From positions 128,342,732-128,406,731 of the forward strand of contig NC_092858.1 in the NCBI RefSeq assembly GCF_032062135.1: DNA of 64,000 nucleotides. The letters are read 5' to 3'. Each line of letters starts with the position of its first letter. The first letter of the stretch is position 1. Below the pieces are notes generated by a model that was given only the letters and a program-made list of their open reading frames with translations, made no database searches and was not told where the DNA came from. Made by a program: the position numbers and the translations under genes. This document shows positions 10,115 through 21,740 of the stretch, one piece after another. Source of the DNA: Pyxicephalus adspersus. Its lineage: Eukaryota; Chordata; Amphibia; Anura; Pyxicephalidae.

Positions 10115-13100
10115 TTCTCATAATTTATTTTATTTTGGAGGGTGGGGGGCAGTACAATTCTACAATATCCACTCTAATTCTACTATTTATATGTTAATGC
10201 ATAGCGCCTTAATGGCACAGTATTTTCAAATATTTTACGGAGCCTATACTATAAACTTCTTACTGATAACTGTACTCCACAGTGAATAATAGCAACAATG
10301 TATCCATTATAATTAGTATTACCAGTATGGATAGTCAAAGTATCACATATATAAATATATACAATATAAACATCATTTTATTTATGATACATTATAATTT
10401 TTTACATTCTCTTGTATGCTTTCTTTAAAGTCGTGTTGCTTTTAATTATAAATGTTATTTCTACAATTTAAACGAGCTAGATCAAAGTGTAGAGCAAAGT
10501 AAGAAATTTAGAATATAATCCATGTATTGGCTGTTCTGTTAGGTAATACGCGCTGGGTAGGCTGACAAAGCAGTAAGGATTGCCTTGCTTGATAAGTGCA
10601 GTCTACATACCATGCACAATGGAACAATAAAAGGTGGAATAAATCCCGTACTCAAAACAGCTTGAGTTCTAATTACTTCGAATTCGAGATGAGCAAATCA
10701 TTTCGCCTATTTCACTTTTGGCAAGAATTCAGGCTGGTTCTCAGCAGGTGAAACATTTCATGGAAACAGGGTGCTTTGTATCATTTCAGTTTTAATGACT
10801 CAATCTGGCAACAGGACAGCACATCTACAAGCAAACTACGCGGAAGCGTAGCGAGAAGGAGAAAGATATGACTGCCAGACGTCTGCACTGGTCATTTCAG
10901 TAGTCTCATGGGAACTTTCTTAAAAAATTGCACATCTAGATCCAATGTAATGCCTGAAATTCAAGAAGTTATGAGGTTGAACTACACAGATGTGTACTCA
11001 TGCAATATAGTGTACATACTAATCTTAGTTGGCACTCCCTGCAAGTGCCACCCCAGTTTGCCCTAGGGACAAAGTCTTGCACCTAAGGCATAAATGATAT
11101 GTGATCTGAGTTTTTAAATAAATAGTGTAAATAATATGTTAACAACCTAATTGTATTATTTATGTTCAATTGCTTTATTTTAGTTGAACTCCAGCTAATC
11201 AACTAAATACAAAAATAATATACCTTTATAAGGACTGTTTTACATGCCAATGATTTGCATTTTCCCCCATTCTTTTTTTAAAAGAGTCGCAGAATCACAA
11301 AGGCAAATGACTCCACTTTCTTTTTCAATTAAAGAATACAGTGCGGATATCCTCAATTTCTCAGCCTGGTGATTGGACAAGGAAGAGAAGCAGTTGATCA
11401 AAAAGGCATTCCTCTGCATAGTCTTCTTTGTCCTCCTGACACCATTTACAAGAAATTTATCTGATTAGCTCTTGGTGCTTCCCCTGCTCTTCTCAGTTAG
11501 GCTGCCACTATATGGGAGTCACCAGCTTTGCTGCCAACTATTCTGGGTTCACTGTGATCCTCTTTGGCCATTGAGCAGTTGTTGATGATGCAAAAGAGTT
11601 ACATTGTCCCGGGATATATGTCTGCTATAAGTGGTAATAGACTGGGTCTCTACACTGTATGACACTGTATGATAAAAACACAAAAAGCTACAAGGAACAG
11701 GGGAATATTTTTTTTGCCAGGAGTGATTTTGTACAGCTCCTCCTCCTTTGTACAGCCAAAAACCTCCACTTCTTGGTCACTTTTTGTTTTTGGAGTTTAC
11801 TTCTAGTTTAATTTGAGTGTTTTTATCTACCTGGAATTTACCTTTAAAGTGAACCTATTTCCACAATTTTTACTTAATATAAAAGGGTAGATAAATAGTA
11901 TTAGTATAACAGGTAGAAAAAGAATCCAGGAAGGAGCGGAACCAAATCAAGGCCAGCTGTAAAGGGATCAGGGGCTCTGCAGAAGTGGTATTTTTTATTT
12001 TACTGACAGTTCCACCTTAAGCCAACATACAGAGAAAAGTGCAGATGCCTTAATTAATATGTCCTTGTACCAAAAACTAGTTACATCTTTATGGATGGTC
12101 CCGTTGTTCTGCAATCATTATGTCTGTTCAGGGTTTATATACCGTAATGCTCCGAGTTGCAATTTGGGTTAATTGTAACAAACACATGTACATACATAAA
12201 ATCCTATCAGTAGTATACCAATAGCCATAGCAGCCCACACAGCTGCTTTGGGGCCTGTGGGTGGAAGGCAATCTCTTTAGGGAAATTGTCGAGACAATTT
12301 AAACAGAGAAAGTCTACAGAATGTGCATGAGAAGGTGACAAGTCCATCACTGTATTAGAGATAGCAGAGGTTGCTGTTGACATTGACCCTGTACTTTATG
12401 TGACATTTCCAATCAAAAAGAGCTGATGCCACATAAATTTGTTTAGCTGTCTTAGTAGTGTAAATTCTTTCACAGCATAGCTTTTGGACATCTTGACTGG
12501 CACTGACATTAACCCTACATGCCCTATAGTACTAGGAAGCCCCTAGTATTCATCTGCCAAGTAACAGAGCTCCACCTTTTAATTGGGGAAGTGATCAAAT
12601 AAATTGAACGTTTATTTATATTTTGTGCATGTAATGGGCAGTTGTATGATCAGCAGTTAGCACAGCAACAACTTTTATAATTTTTGATGGATATACCAGA
12701 TATTTAAAGAAATATGTGATATATACATATATATTATCCATTTATGTTTTTTGTCTCACTGGGATCATCAGTTATGTTTCCAGGTACTGTGAAGGAGTCA
12801 ATTTATATCCATGTACTGCCCTTGGCTGTCACATAAGCATGAATAAATCACTTGCGAGAGTGTGCAAGCTGCAAAGAACTGGGTGCTACTGTCAGAACTG
12901 TTGAGATGCACAATATTTTTAACATAGGAGAATTATGACTGGAATGTAGGGATGGGCAAAACATAACTATTTTGACTTTGATATTGACTTCAAATGTAAA
13001 TTGTATTGAAGTCTATGACCAGTGTTTGCGTTAAAACATAGTAATGGTACCTGTGCGTGTGGAAATTTGCAAAAATGCATGCGCCCCCAACCATACCAGT

Positions 13101-13516
13101 CCCCCTTGAACCTGACTGTCCCTTCCCCCGAATATAGCATGATCCCATGATACCATGATGAGTTGGAGGTATCATAGGGGAGACAGCTTCATCCCCACAA
13201 CCTGTCCCCCAAATGGGGAATGGGCTGCCGGAAAGGCTAAGTTAGAATCTGGAAGCCCTTCTTTAAATAGGTTCCCAGATGCCACCCTGGTGCCACCCTG
13301 GATAATAGGTACGGGGGCATATACCTTTTACCCATTACCAAAAAAAGTGAAGAACCTAGAACTAATGACACAAACACCATAAAAATGTATTTTATTAAAT
13401 GTAAAAACAGCACATACTGATTTTAGTAAAAAACAAAAATACCTTTAATCTCAGTCTCTATTAGAAAAAACATCATTAATCACATCATCCTATAAAGTAA
13501 AATAATGTCAATCACA
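10115..13516. other. single-copy sequence, no gene seen
   Basis: No exon-like conserved translation, RNA gene or recognised transposon. Around 12,945-13,375 there is a moderately GC-rich stretch (GGGATGGGCAAA..., then GCCACCCTGGTGCCACCCTGG) that has the feel of a decayed dispersed repeat. I cannot name it. Confidence 0.35.
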
Positions 13517-13811
13517 ATGAGTGCTGATTGCTAAACATAACTTGCCAACTCCCACTGTTACAATGACAGTTTTCCCAGCCAGGGCTATGCAAGTACAGCA
13601 CTGGCTGGGTTATTTACATCTGTGGAATCTGTCAATTACTTTTTTAATGAATGAGTCTCTGAAGAGCCATCAATGGTTCATTCATTGAAAGAGCCATTGA
13701 CAGATTCTACTAACATAAACAATTGGCCTGTTTTGACATAGCACTGGCCACGTAATTTGTCATTGTAGCAGATGGAGATCTGAGTTAGGGTCTGTGATTG
13801 GTGCTCATGGT
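13517..13811. mobile_element. ~295-bp imperfect palindromic element
   Basis: The arms are inverted copies with a centre near 13,664. ATGAGTGCTGATTGC at 13,517 answers ATTGGTGCTCAT near 13,810. TTACAATGACA answers TGTCATTGTAG. GGAATCTGTCAAT answers ATTGACAGATTC. AATGAATGA answers TCATTCATT. Size and structure fit a foldback MITE. No clear target duplication was found, and the family is not one I can name. Confidence 0.65.
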
Positions 13812-15287
13812 ATTTGGATTCTAATAAGATAATTTCCAATGCAAATTAACCACCCTTTAAAAATGCAACTTTAAAAATGGACTTTCCAATCTGTCCTCCA
13901 ACTATATGTTACAGTAAAACAGTATGCTCTTGTAAAAAAAATACAATAAAGAAAAATGTGATTTGTTTATAAACCCCCCATGCCCCCTTTTTCAGCAGTT
14001 TTTCTGATAATATCAAGTTCAGGGGCTTTGCAAATAACTGTTCAGGCTTCTTTGTTGAAATAGGTTTTATCCAACTATACTTTAACTTTCATTTTAAAAA
14101 TTAGATATTAAAAAAATGAGACTTGTTTCCACATGTCCCTCTCCTTCTTTCCCCAGCAGCGAAGTGAACATTACAATGTTCAGGGACTTTTCAATTAACT
14201 ACAAAAAGTTCTGACTGAAAAGACTGAAAAGTCGATTCTGTTACTTGACTTTTTTAATTCAACATTAAAGGTTAATTTTTCTAATTGAAATTTAACTTAC
14301 CTCTTCCTCTTACGTTCTATTCAAAACAAATTAGGGTCAAAAAGTTTTTACCAATTTGATAAAATTAAGCTGATTTGTTTTTGATTTTGTTTTTTTACAA
14401 TTTACTCAGCAGAGTAATTTATGAAAAAAAGCTACAACAGAAACTTTTATTCATAAATTAACAAAGAGCAAAACTTGGTTCTACCACTGACAACTTATTT
14501 CTGCAAATTAAACTGGCAGCACATCTTCCCTGATGTAAACAGCATCACTCTTGTCACTTTGACATCTGGTTCACTGCACTCTAGAGTATCAGGAGCCACT
14601 GCCACAGCTCCTGATGCAGAGTTTGTAGCTTCTGACAGGCGGTGCAACTCTGCACAGTTCAGGAGTTGGCTGGGGTAAAATGGAGGTAGGGGAGACTCCG
14701 GCCTGAGCTGTGTCACGAATCCCCTGAGAATATTTGTATCAAGGGAAATAGGTGACATTTAAGTAGAATTATTTTATCAAATAGGGTATTGGTATTTTGG
14801 TTGCTGGAATTGGGGTGTGTATATGTATGGTGTACAAAATATACTGGGTGCAGGAGTTTTTAACTATTTTTAATATTTAAAAATAAAAACTTAATCATAT
14901 TGATCAGCTTCAGCACCAAATAACAAAAACAGACACAGCTTCTCTGTTCTTTGTTAAAGCAATTTTCCAAATGTACAGGCACAATGGTCAGAAGTCTAAA
15001 GCCTGCATATATGTTAGATTTCTTTTACAGAGAAAACCTTTTGTTGCAGTGACAGTAGAAAAAAAGAGCGTGGTACACACAGTTCTGTTCACTTCTATGA
15101 AGGGGAGGGGGAGGACAAATAAATGGCGCACACTGCATTGTCCTCCATTGGAAAGTACTGCAGTCATCCCCACTCAATCATTCATTGATCCATCAGGACA
15201 GGTTTATAAAGGACATTGGGGGATTGCTGTACACATGCTTGATTTTCACTTTAGATGATTGTTTGTCCTGGGCAACAATAAGCTAGC
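13812..15287. other. single-copy sequence, no gene seen
   Basis: Opposed short frames at 14,475-14,758 and 14,971-15,258 are complementary to each other and show no recognised domain. A small hairpin CAGGAGCCACTGCCACAGCTCCTG-like structure sits near 14,590. Confidence 0.4.
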
Positions 15288-15568
15288 ACAGTCTTTCTTT
15301 ACCTATGTAACATGGAGGAACCCTTGAAATAAATTTTAGGTATTGGGGAATCCAATAATAATACTCAGCTTACAGTATGTTAGCGTGCCGATCACTAGTA
15401 AGAATGCCTCCTATAATACTGGCCATTGGAAAAGCTGCCACCCTTACAGATAGCCAAAAAGATCATTGTTGTCAGTGGTAACTGACCTGAGAGGCACAAA
15501 TTGCTCATTGCTCAAGGAACCCCTGGCAACCTCTGAAAGAACCCTGGAGTTCCATGGAATTTTAAATG
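15288..15568 (+). mobile_element. hAT-derived non-autonomous element, decayed copy (CAGTGTTTCTCAACC family)
   Basis: The core ACAGATAGCCAAAAAGAT (15,447 onward), followed by ACTGACCTGAGAGGCACA, TTGCTCA and CCTGGCAAC, is almost the same as in the 53.1-kb copy. The left end GCACAGTCTTTCTTTACC is an eroded CAGTGTTTCTTGACC terminus, followed by GGAACCCTTGAAATAA as in the 33-kb copy. The right terminus is lost after CCCTGGAGTTCCATGGAA. It is non-coding; the minus-strand frame across it is spurious. Confidence 0.7.
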
Positions 15569-15885
15569 GGAATTCTAGACCAAGCAATTGTATGTAGCTT
15601 AAGTTTGAAATGCTGATCCTGAATGACACTTGCACCTTTAAAAACTGCATGCTTTGCATCATACACGCATCGTATCTGTGATATTTATAAGCTTATATAA
15701 AGGCAAGCTTGCCCTTGTATGTTAAGGTTTATATGTATTTCACTGCCACTGATTGGCTGCCCAAAAGGCAGGAGAACTATTTTAGTGGGAATGTCAATAT
15801 AACACTAAATGCACATGTGAGAGCAAAATGTAAAAAGTGTTTTGTGAATCACTTATTATCCATGAATAATATTATATGAAGTGGA
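15569..15885. other. single-copy sequence, nothing recognised
   Basis: No feature supported. Confidence 0.4.
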
Positions 15886-15890
15886 ACGGT

Positions 15891-16080
15891 GCAGATGGCA
15901 GCACATAGCTTGCAGCAAAAAAACAGTTGGAGAAGCTACAGTGAAGATGTAGATTAGCGCAGATGGCAGCATAGAGCCAGGGGTAGAAGAAGCCACAATG
16001 CATGAGCTGAACAATGCGGATAGCAATAAGCAATTTACAGCATGAAGTCAGGGGAGAAAAGACGTCAACATTGAAGAAAG
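15891..16080. repeat. degenerate three-unit minisatellite, GCAGATGGCAGCA units
   Basis: Units start GCAGATGGCAGCACATAG (15,891), GCAGATGGCAGCATAGAG (15,959) and GCGGATAGCAATAAGCAA (16,016), with periods of 68 and 57 bp. Later parts of the units (GAAGCTACAGTGAAG, GAAGCCACAATGCATG, CATGAAG...) also align loosely. Confidence 0.6.
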
Positions 16081-17370
16081 GAAGGTGCTATACAGTATAG
16101 CTGAATGTGTGTTAGAACCCTCAGTGCCCCCAGTACTGAAGCCAAGAAACAAGAAATGCCCCCTTCCTGTTTTACTGTATTCTATACACAATGTTAGGTT
16201 GCCTCGTTCACCTATGTTTAGTTTTTTGTTGCAGTCAACAGCTGCTCCAGGTTTTAAAACTGCACTAAGATTAAGATTGACGTTAGAGAGCACTTTTTCT
16301 GAGAGGGACCATGGTTTAAAATTATTAGTATTGTAATATTTCAAGATAATTACTTCACTTGTGTTTGTGTGAAGGTTGTTGATAGACATGTTTTGTTAGT
16401 GGAGCTCAAATGTTGGAAATACTAACCTAGTCTGTGCATACCCAGCCTTTACTGTGATAAGTAGTTGCAGTTTGAAACTCATAAGTTTAGTTATTGTAAC
16501 CTTTAGTAATACAATATATGCATACATATTTTAAGATCTGTCCAAGAAAACTAAAATGTCTGCAAAATAGTGTATGAACCATGACATTCCAATTTAAATT
16601 GCCTCACCACCTGCTCCTTTCTTTGTACAATGGAAACCTGATCTACAGCCTGCAGCATTTCAGAGTGCACTGCCTGGAATCGTACTTCTAGGGCTTTGGG
16701 AACCGATGAGCTTGTTTCACTGAGGGGATTTAACATTCACTCAGCATAAACCGTGAAGCAGCATTTCATGGTTAGAGAGAACCATTCACCCTCCCACAAG
16801 CTCAGTGTACTGTGCTATACAATAATGCTGAATTGCTCTGTGACATTTTAGCTTCATGAACATTCTAACTGGTGCTTTATATGTACGTTTAAATGTACGT
16901 GCCACATTATGGAAACAGAAAATATGTGAAATGATATAAATGTTAAATGAAAAGAAATGCCGTTGTAGGCTGTAAAGGTAATAGGCAGGTATATACATTA
17001 ATTTTTTTTTCCAAATACCTATTAATGATTACTAACATATATTAATGATTAGCTTTGCTGAGATTTTAATCATTTATAACATTGATCGCTGTGCCAAATA
17101 AACATGTAATGGGTTTTATTTCCCAGTTTCTCTTTTTATTGTATAGACTACAGTGTTCATAAGAATTTTCACCCAGTCCCCGTTCTCTTACTGGTTAAAA
17201 ATTAAGCCAATAGAAATATTTAAACTATTTAAGTTTTCTATTTTTAGGTGATGTAATTATGTTCGACAAAGAGGAACCCTTGCCCCAAAATTGCCCACAC
17301 TGTCACTTGAAATGGAATTTCTTTACTAATTTAGCGCTGGTGTAAGTGTGAAGATGAGAAGCCCAGATTT
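16081..17370. other. single-copy sequence, no gene seen
   Basis: Opposed frames of 83 and 113 codons at 16,048-16,389 overlap on opposite strands and have no recognisable motif. I treat them as chance. Confidence 0.4.
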
Positions 17371-17521
17371 TGGATCAGAACCAATAAGGTATCCAATTTA
17401 GGGGAGAATGGTCCAAAAAGTGCAGAGTGGAATCAATAAGAAGTCCAATCTGGGGATGAGTGGTCGAATAAGTGTAACTTGGAACTAATAGGGAGATCCA
17501 CTTTGAGTCAAAATGCGAAGG
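17371..17521. repeat. degenerate tandem repeat, ~52-57 bp period
   Basis: Three units share the order GATC/GAATCAATAAG, then GTCCAAT, then GGGGA-GA-TGGTC, then AATAAGTG: (GATCAGAACCAATAAGG...), (GAATCAATAAGAAGTCC...), (GAACTAATAGGGAGATCC...). The units have diverged a good deal. Confidence 0.6.
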
Positions 17522-19219
17522 TTTGTTTTCAAATTTGTTTTTTATTTTAAACCTTGAAGGAAATATTTAGGCAGAGACATCTATGGGCGGGGATGACAAA
17601 AACTCTTGTGCAGGGGATAGGGATTTTATTCAGTCCTGGCAACTGGAAGAGATGTCAGGATGTAGTGGGTACTGGATATTATACCCTGGCCACCAATGCT
17701 GAGATGTGCAGCTCAATGATTCCAACACATGAAGCAAGCAATCTTGCCTGTCCCTTTCTGAAAAGCCCTGCATGATTACAAATTTTCAAGTGGAACTTCA
17801 TTTCCTCTTTAAATAAACCAACCACAAAGGTTTTTCACAATTAATGAAGTTCTTAAATCCTAGGTAGCCTATACTTCTCAATACAGTTGTTTTGCTGAAG
17901 CTACAAGTCAGAAGTACCCCCACTTTGTAAATTCATAAAAAAATCCATATTTTTTTCAGCTACAAAGTACTCACCAACATGACAAAATTACAAGTATAAA
18001 ATCAAATATGAGTATATTGGATCAGATTCAGTCATAATAATAAATATCTAGCGATAAAGTGATTATTCTGGCATTGCACAATAAAACCTTTATTTCTATT
18101 TCTCATTCTCAAATCCATTTACAATTAAAAAGAAATTCAAGGTTAAGTTTTCACAATGTAGGAAGAACAAAAGTTCTGGGTACATTCAACAAGATTGTAT
18201 CACACTCATACACAGCAATGACAAATAAAAGAAAATCATTAGAGTGCAAAAACCCATGGCAACCAATAAGATTTCAGTTTGCTGCATTTTGATTTTTGAA
18301 AGAAGTTATATAATCGGTTGCAATGCATTATTATTGTTCAACATCATGCTCTTATTAAATAATTAATTGTGTTCATTATTTCCTAGCCTTTTCTTCTTAA
18401 TGTCCTTCATTTCCTTTCACTACTGCTTTTCATTCACTTACATCGATGTGCATGTCTTTTTCTCTCTGTCCCCTCACTATATCTCTTAAGATTCCTATTT
18501 GTCTTTCAAGCTTTTCTTGCCTCTCTACATTTTCAGCTTTTTCTTAAGCTATATTTAACCTCTGATATTTTCTTTGTATTCACCACAGGCTGGCTTTCTT
18601 TGTTCTGTAAAAACGTTTCTCCACACTCTTCAGCCATCCATAGATATCTAAATTTCTTATGGTACATTAGATTTTAGCGCATGTCTAACATGGTAGTTTT
18701 CCGTGTGCGGCTGAACCTCTGACCTATCTCGAACTGTAAAGCAGACCCTGTACAACTCTACCCATTGACATTATGACTACATTACCATTATCTTACTCCT
18801 CTTACTTCAAACCTGTGTTACCACTAAAAGGGAATGAATAATAGTTTTATATCTATTTTTCTTATAATGGCCAGGGCCATGTTTCCATTTGTTAGGTAAA
18901 TATAAAATATTACACGTAATTTGTTTAAACCAACAGGTAGAACTTTTGTTTTCTCTTTTGGTACTTTTTTGTGCTTTTTATGTTCTCTTTTCCCCTCTGT
19001 TGTTAAAAACCTTTTGTTTACATTGCTCAGTAGTTCTGGCTGAAATTTTCACACAAGTGAATTAATAGGGAGTTATAGAAGAAAATCCTCCAGTTGGAGA
19101 AGCAATTTGTCAAAATAAAGTCATTTACTGCCATCATCTATAAAATATATATGCTTTGTAAAATGCAGACAAAACATTATTTTGAATCACGTTTATTAGT
19201 AGTGTGGTTTTCTCCTATT
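17522..19219. other. single-copy AT-rich sequence, no gene seen
   Basis: A pyrimidine-rich stretch lies at about 18,380-18,560. No coding pattern or recognised repeat. Confidence 0.4.
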
Positions 19220-19442
19220 GGGCCAGATTTATTAAAGCTCTCCAAGGCTGGAGAGGATAAACTTTCATCAGTGAAGCTGGGTGATCTAGCAAACCTGAAA
19301 TGGATTCTTTAAAATCATTTGCTATTTATTAGCAAATGTTTTCAATCCTGGACCAGGTCTGTTCGAGGTTTGTTGGATCACCCAGCTTCACTAATGAAAG
19401 TGTATCCTCTCCAGCCTTGGAAAGATTTAGTAAATCAGGCCC
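19220..19442. mobile_element. palindromic MITE, GATTTATTAAAGCTCTCC family, copy 3 (complete)
   Basis: GGGCCAGATTTATTAAAGCT at the left is mirrored by GATTTAGTAAATCAGGCCC at the right. The internal TCAGTGAAGCTGGGTGAT is mirrored by ATCACCCAGCTTCACTAA, and the centre is TTTGCTATTTATTAGCAAA. Non-coding, ~223 bp. Confidence 0.9.
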
Positions 19443-19454
19443 ATTGTCTTGTTA

Positions 19455-19601
19455 GCAGGGGTGTAGTGGGGCAGGCGTGGGAGGGAACGCCGTATCCTCA
19501 CTTTTTTCGAGAATAGGCAGGGCGGGCTCTGGTATCCTGACATCACTCTGGGGGAAGTTTCTTCCCCTTTGAGTGACACATAGGCAGGGGTGTAGTGGGG
19601 C
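19455..19601. repeat. 18-bp direct repeat flanking a 111-bp GC-rich spacer
   Basis: GCAGGGGTGTAGTGGGGC occurs exactly at 19,455-19,472 and 19,584-19,601. The spacer is GC-richer than the surroundings. This is either an internal duplication in a dispersed repeat or the edges of an old insertion. Confidence 0.7.
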
Positions 19602-19892
19602 GGGCACCTCATGGATAGTACTGTGATCCCTCTTCTTTTTTTAGGACTACACTACGCTTGTTAGTTTCTTTTTTACATTTCATTTTTTTTAAAACATCTT
19701 TAAAAAAATACAATTTCACAAAAATATAGTCAAAACATAACTGTAAAACCTTTTGGAAGAAAAGAAAAAAATTATACCCCAGACCACTTAAACCCTTAGG
19801 TTACCAGGTCAGGTTTAGTTGTTTGAAGTGTGATAAATAGGTTATATTTAAATAATTTCTGGTGTGATAAATTGTCACCTGAAATTGTGACA

Positions 19893-19914
19893 ATATATAT
19901 ATATATATATATAT
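19893..19914. repeat. (AT)n microsatellite
   Basis: An uninterrupted AT dinucleotide run, continued by GTATGTATAT. Confidence 0.95.
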
Positions 19915-19924
19915 GTATGTATAT

Positions 19925-19968
19925 TTCAGGATATTGCCACATATTTATATATGTGACAATAACCTGAA
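19925..19968. repeat. 20-bp stem hairpin beside the AT microsatellite
   Basis: TTCAGGATATTGCCACATAT pairs with ATATGTGACAATAACCTGAA at 18 of 20 positions, with a 4-bp loop. A further copy of the TCACCTGAAATTGTGACAAT type lies just left of the microsatellite at about 19,876. The whole may be one foldback repeat split by AT expansion. Confidence 0.7.
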
Positions 19969-20495
19969 AACAACCATGCTTTTTTTAATAAGTGCACCAC
20001 AAGGTATTGAAAACAAATCTGGCATAATTGTCTCTGCCTTGCTGGATCTCAGTCAGTTCTGTATTGGCAAAAGGTATTTTCTCACTTAATCAATGTAGCT
20101 TCCTAGAGTTTAAGGTGCCCAGAGTAGGTGATGTTTCAATTTATCCGTCTGATGCTACAGCCTTATCTAGCCAGTAACTGAGGGGTTTATGTGCAGGTAT
20201 TTGTTTTCTCAGCCCACTGGATTAGTAAAGATGAGTGATAGATGAACTCACCTAGTAGCAGTTTGTTAGAGGTTCAGCTAACATTCTTTAAAGTTCACTG
20301 AACTTGTTTGCTATGAACCCAAATAGTCACACTTTAACAGGCTTTGATGAAAACACATTGCTAAGGTGGATGGTAGGGGGGTGGAACAACAATGCCCAAG
20401 CAGAGGTTGGGGGAAAACAGTACCCATTAGGAACTTGGAAGGGACATACAGTAATTATAGAGTAATTTGTGGAGCTAACTGTGCAGAGATACTAA
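19969..20495. other. single-copy sequence, no gene seen
   Basis: No supported feature. Confidence 0.4.
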
Positions 20496-20725
20496 GGGCT
20501 GATTTATCAATGCTCTTCAAGACTGGAGAAGATAAACCATCATGGGGGGTGGGGGCTGGGATCTGAGTGATCCAGCAAACCTGGAATGGATCTGGTCCAG
20601 GATGGAAAACATTTACAAAATAGCAAATGTTTTTAGGAAATCTATTTCAGGTTTGCTGGGTCACTCAGGTTCCCTCATGATAATCTGTTTTCCCCAGTCT
20701 TGGGGAGCTTTATTAAACCCGGCCC
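20496..20725. mobile_element. palindromic MITE, GATTTATTAAAGCTCTCC family, copy 4
   Basis: A diverged copy. GGGCTGATTTATCAATGCTC at the left is mirrored by GGGGAGCTTTATTAAACCC at the right, with GATCCAGCAAACCTGGAATG and CAGGTTTGCTGGGTCACTC inside. A small G-rich insertion (GGGGGGTGGGGGCTGGG) disrupts the left arm at about 20,543. The frames across it are by-products. Confidence 0.85.
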
Positions 20726-20859
20726 AATTAGCCATAAGCCATACCCAATATTCAGCACACTTTAGCCACACACATTTTTTTGTGTATTGTCCACCAACTG
20801 TCTTTTTCATCTCAGGATGTCTATTTTTCAAGTTCAAAAGGTAAGATCCATTTTATATC

Positions 20860-21210
20860 ACCAAGCAAGAAACCTTTTCCTCATATTAAAGCTCTTCAGT
20901 TTAGCCATGAGTATTTTCTCTCTACAGCTGATTCTAATGACTAGATTCATGGTACATGAACTAATCTGCCGCTATTGCTATAGCTTATTACAGATAATGG
21001 CTTTCTCTCCAGCTTAATAAGACACACAAAAAGAACTTCCTGTTCATGTGCGATCAACTGAGTTAAGTGTAGGAGGCAAACATCTTTGAAGTTGTTTACT
21101 GATGCCCCCATACCTGATCCTCTTTGATTATCAGACAGTGAAACATTACTAAAATTGGGTTCATCATGTTACGCTAAACACTTCATTATAATTAGCATGA
21201 CTTTTTTTAT
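20860..21210. promoter_or_regulatory. candidate conserved non-coding segment
   Basis: High-complexity sequence with AT-core motifs (CTTTGATTATCAGACAG, CATTATAATTAGCATGAC just beyond) and no repeats. It is suggested only because the texture differs from the neighbouring repeat debris. Confidence 0.2.
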
Positions 21211-21740
21211 TTTTATTCCTCAAGATTCTAATCGTTAGCAAAGTCTTAAAATATCACTTTAAGAAAAGGACACAGTGAGTGAGACATTTGTCCTTTATGT
21301 AGAAATGTGTGCTCCCTGCAATCTAATCTACACAGCAATTTAATCAAGACTTTTCTGTAATGTTCTGTATTCTTTTGCTGTCTTTCAGTACAGAAATAAT
21401 GCTTTGAAAGTCCTTTTCATTAACTACTAAACAGAATGTTGATTTTTAAAATTAAATTTCAGTTCAGTTTAAATTCATCAGGCCTTATGAGTAAAAAAAA
21501 AAAAAACAACTGGGGTTTTGTATAGAATCCTGCACAACCAAAACTTAAAACTTGCAGGATGCTCTGACCCCTGTTCCCAACCCATAGATACCTTTTCACC
21601 CACTATAGTGATTAGCCAAAGGCAGTGTATGAGAGAGCCAGAGCCAGTGCCCAGAAATATGACGTGCTCAACCGCCCCTTTGGAAGGGACAGAGCTATCT
21701 AATGGAATAAATGTAATATATATATATATTAATATATATA
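21211..21740. other. single-copy sequence ending in an AT-rich microsatellite
   Basis: A poly-A run lies at 21,492. A short TA-type microsatellite occupies about 21,716-21,740. No gene. Confidence 0.5.

Noticed and set aside
16048..16389. 113-codon minus and 83-codon plus frames
   Set aside because: Mutually antisense and without recognisable content.
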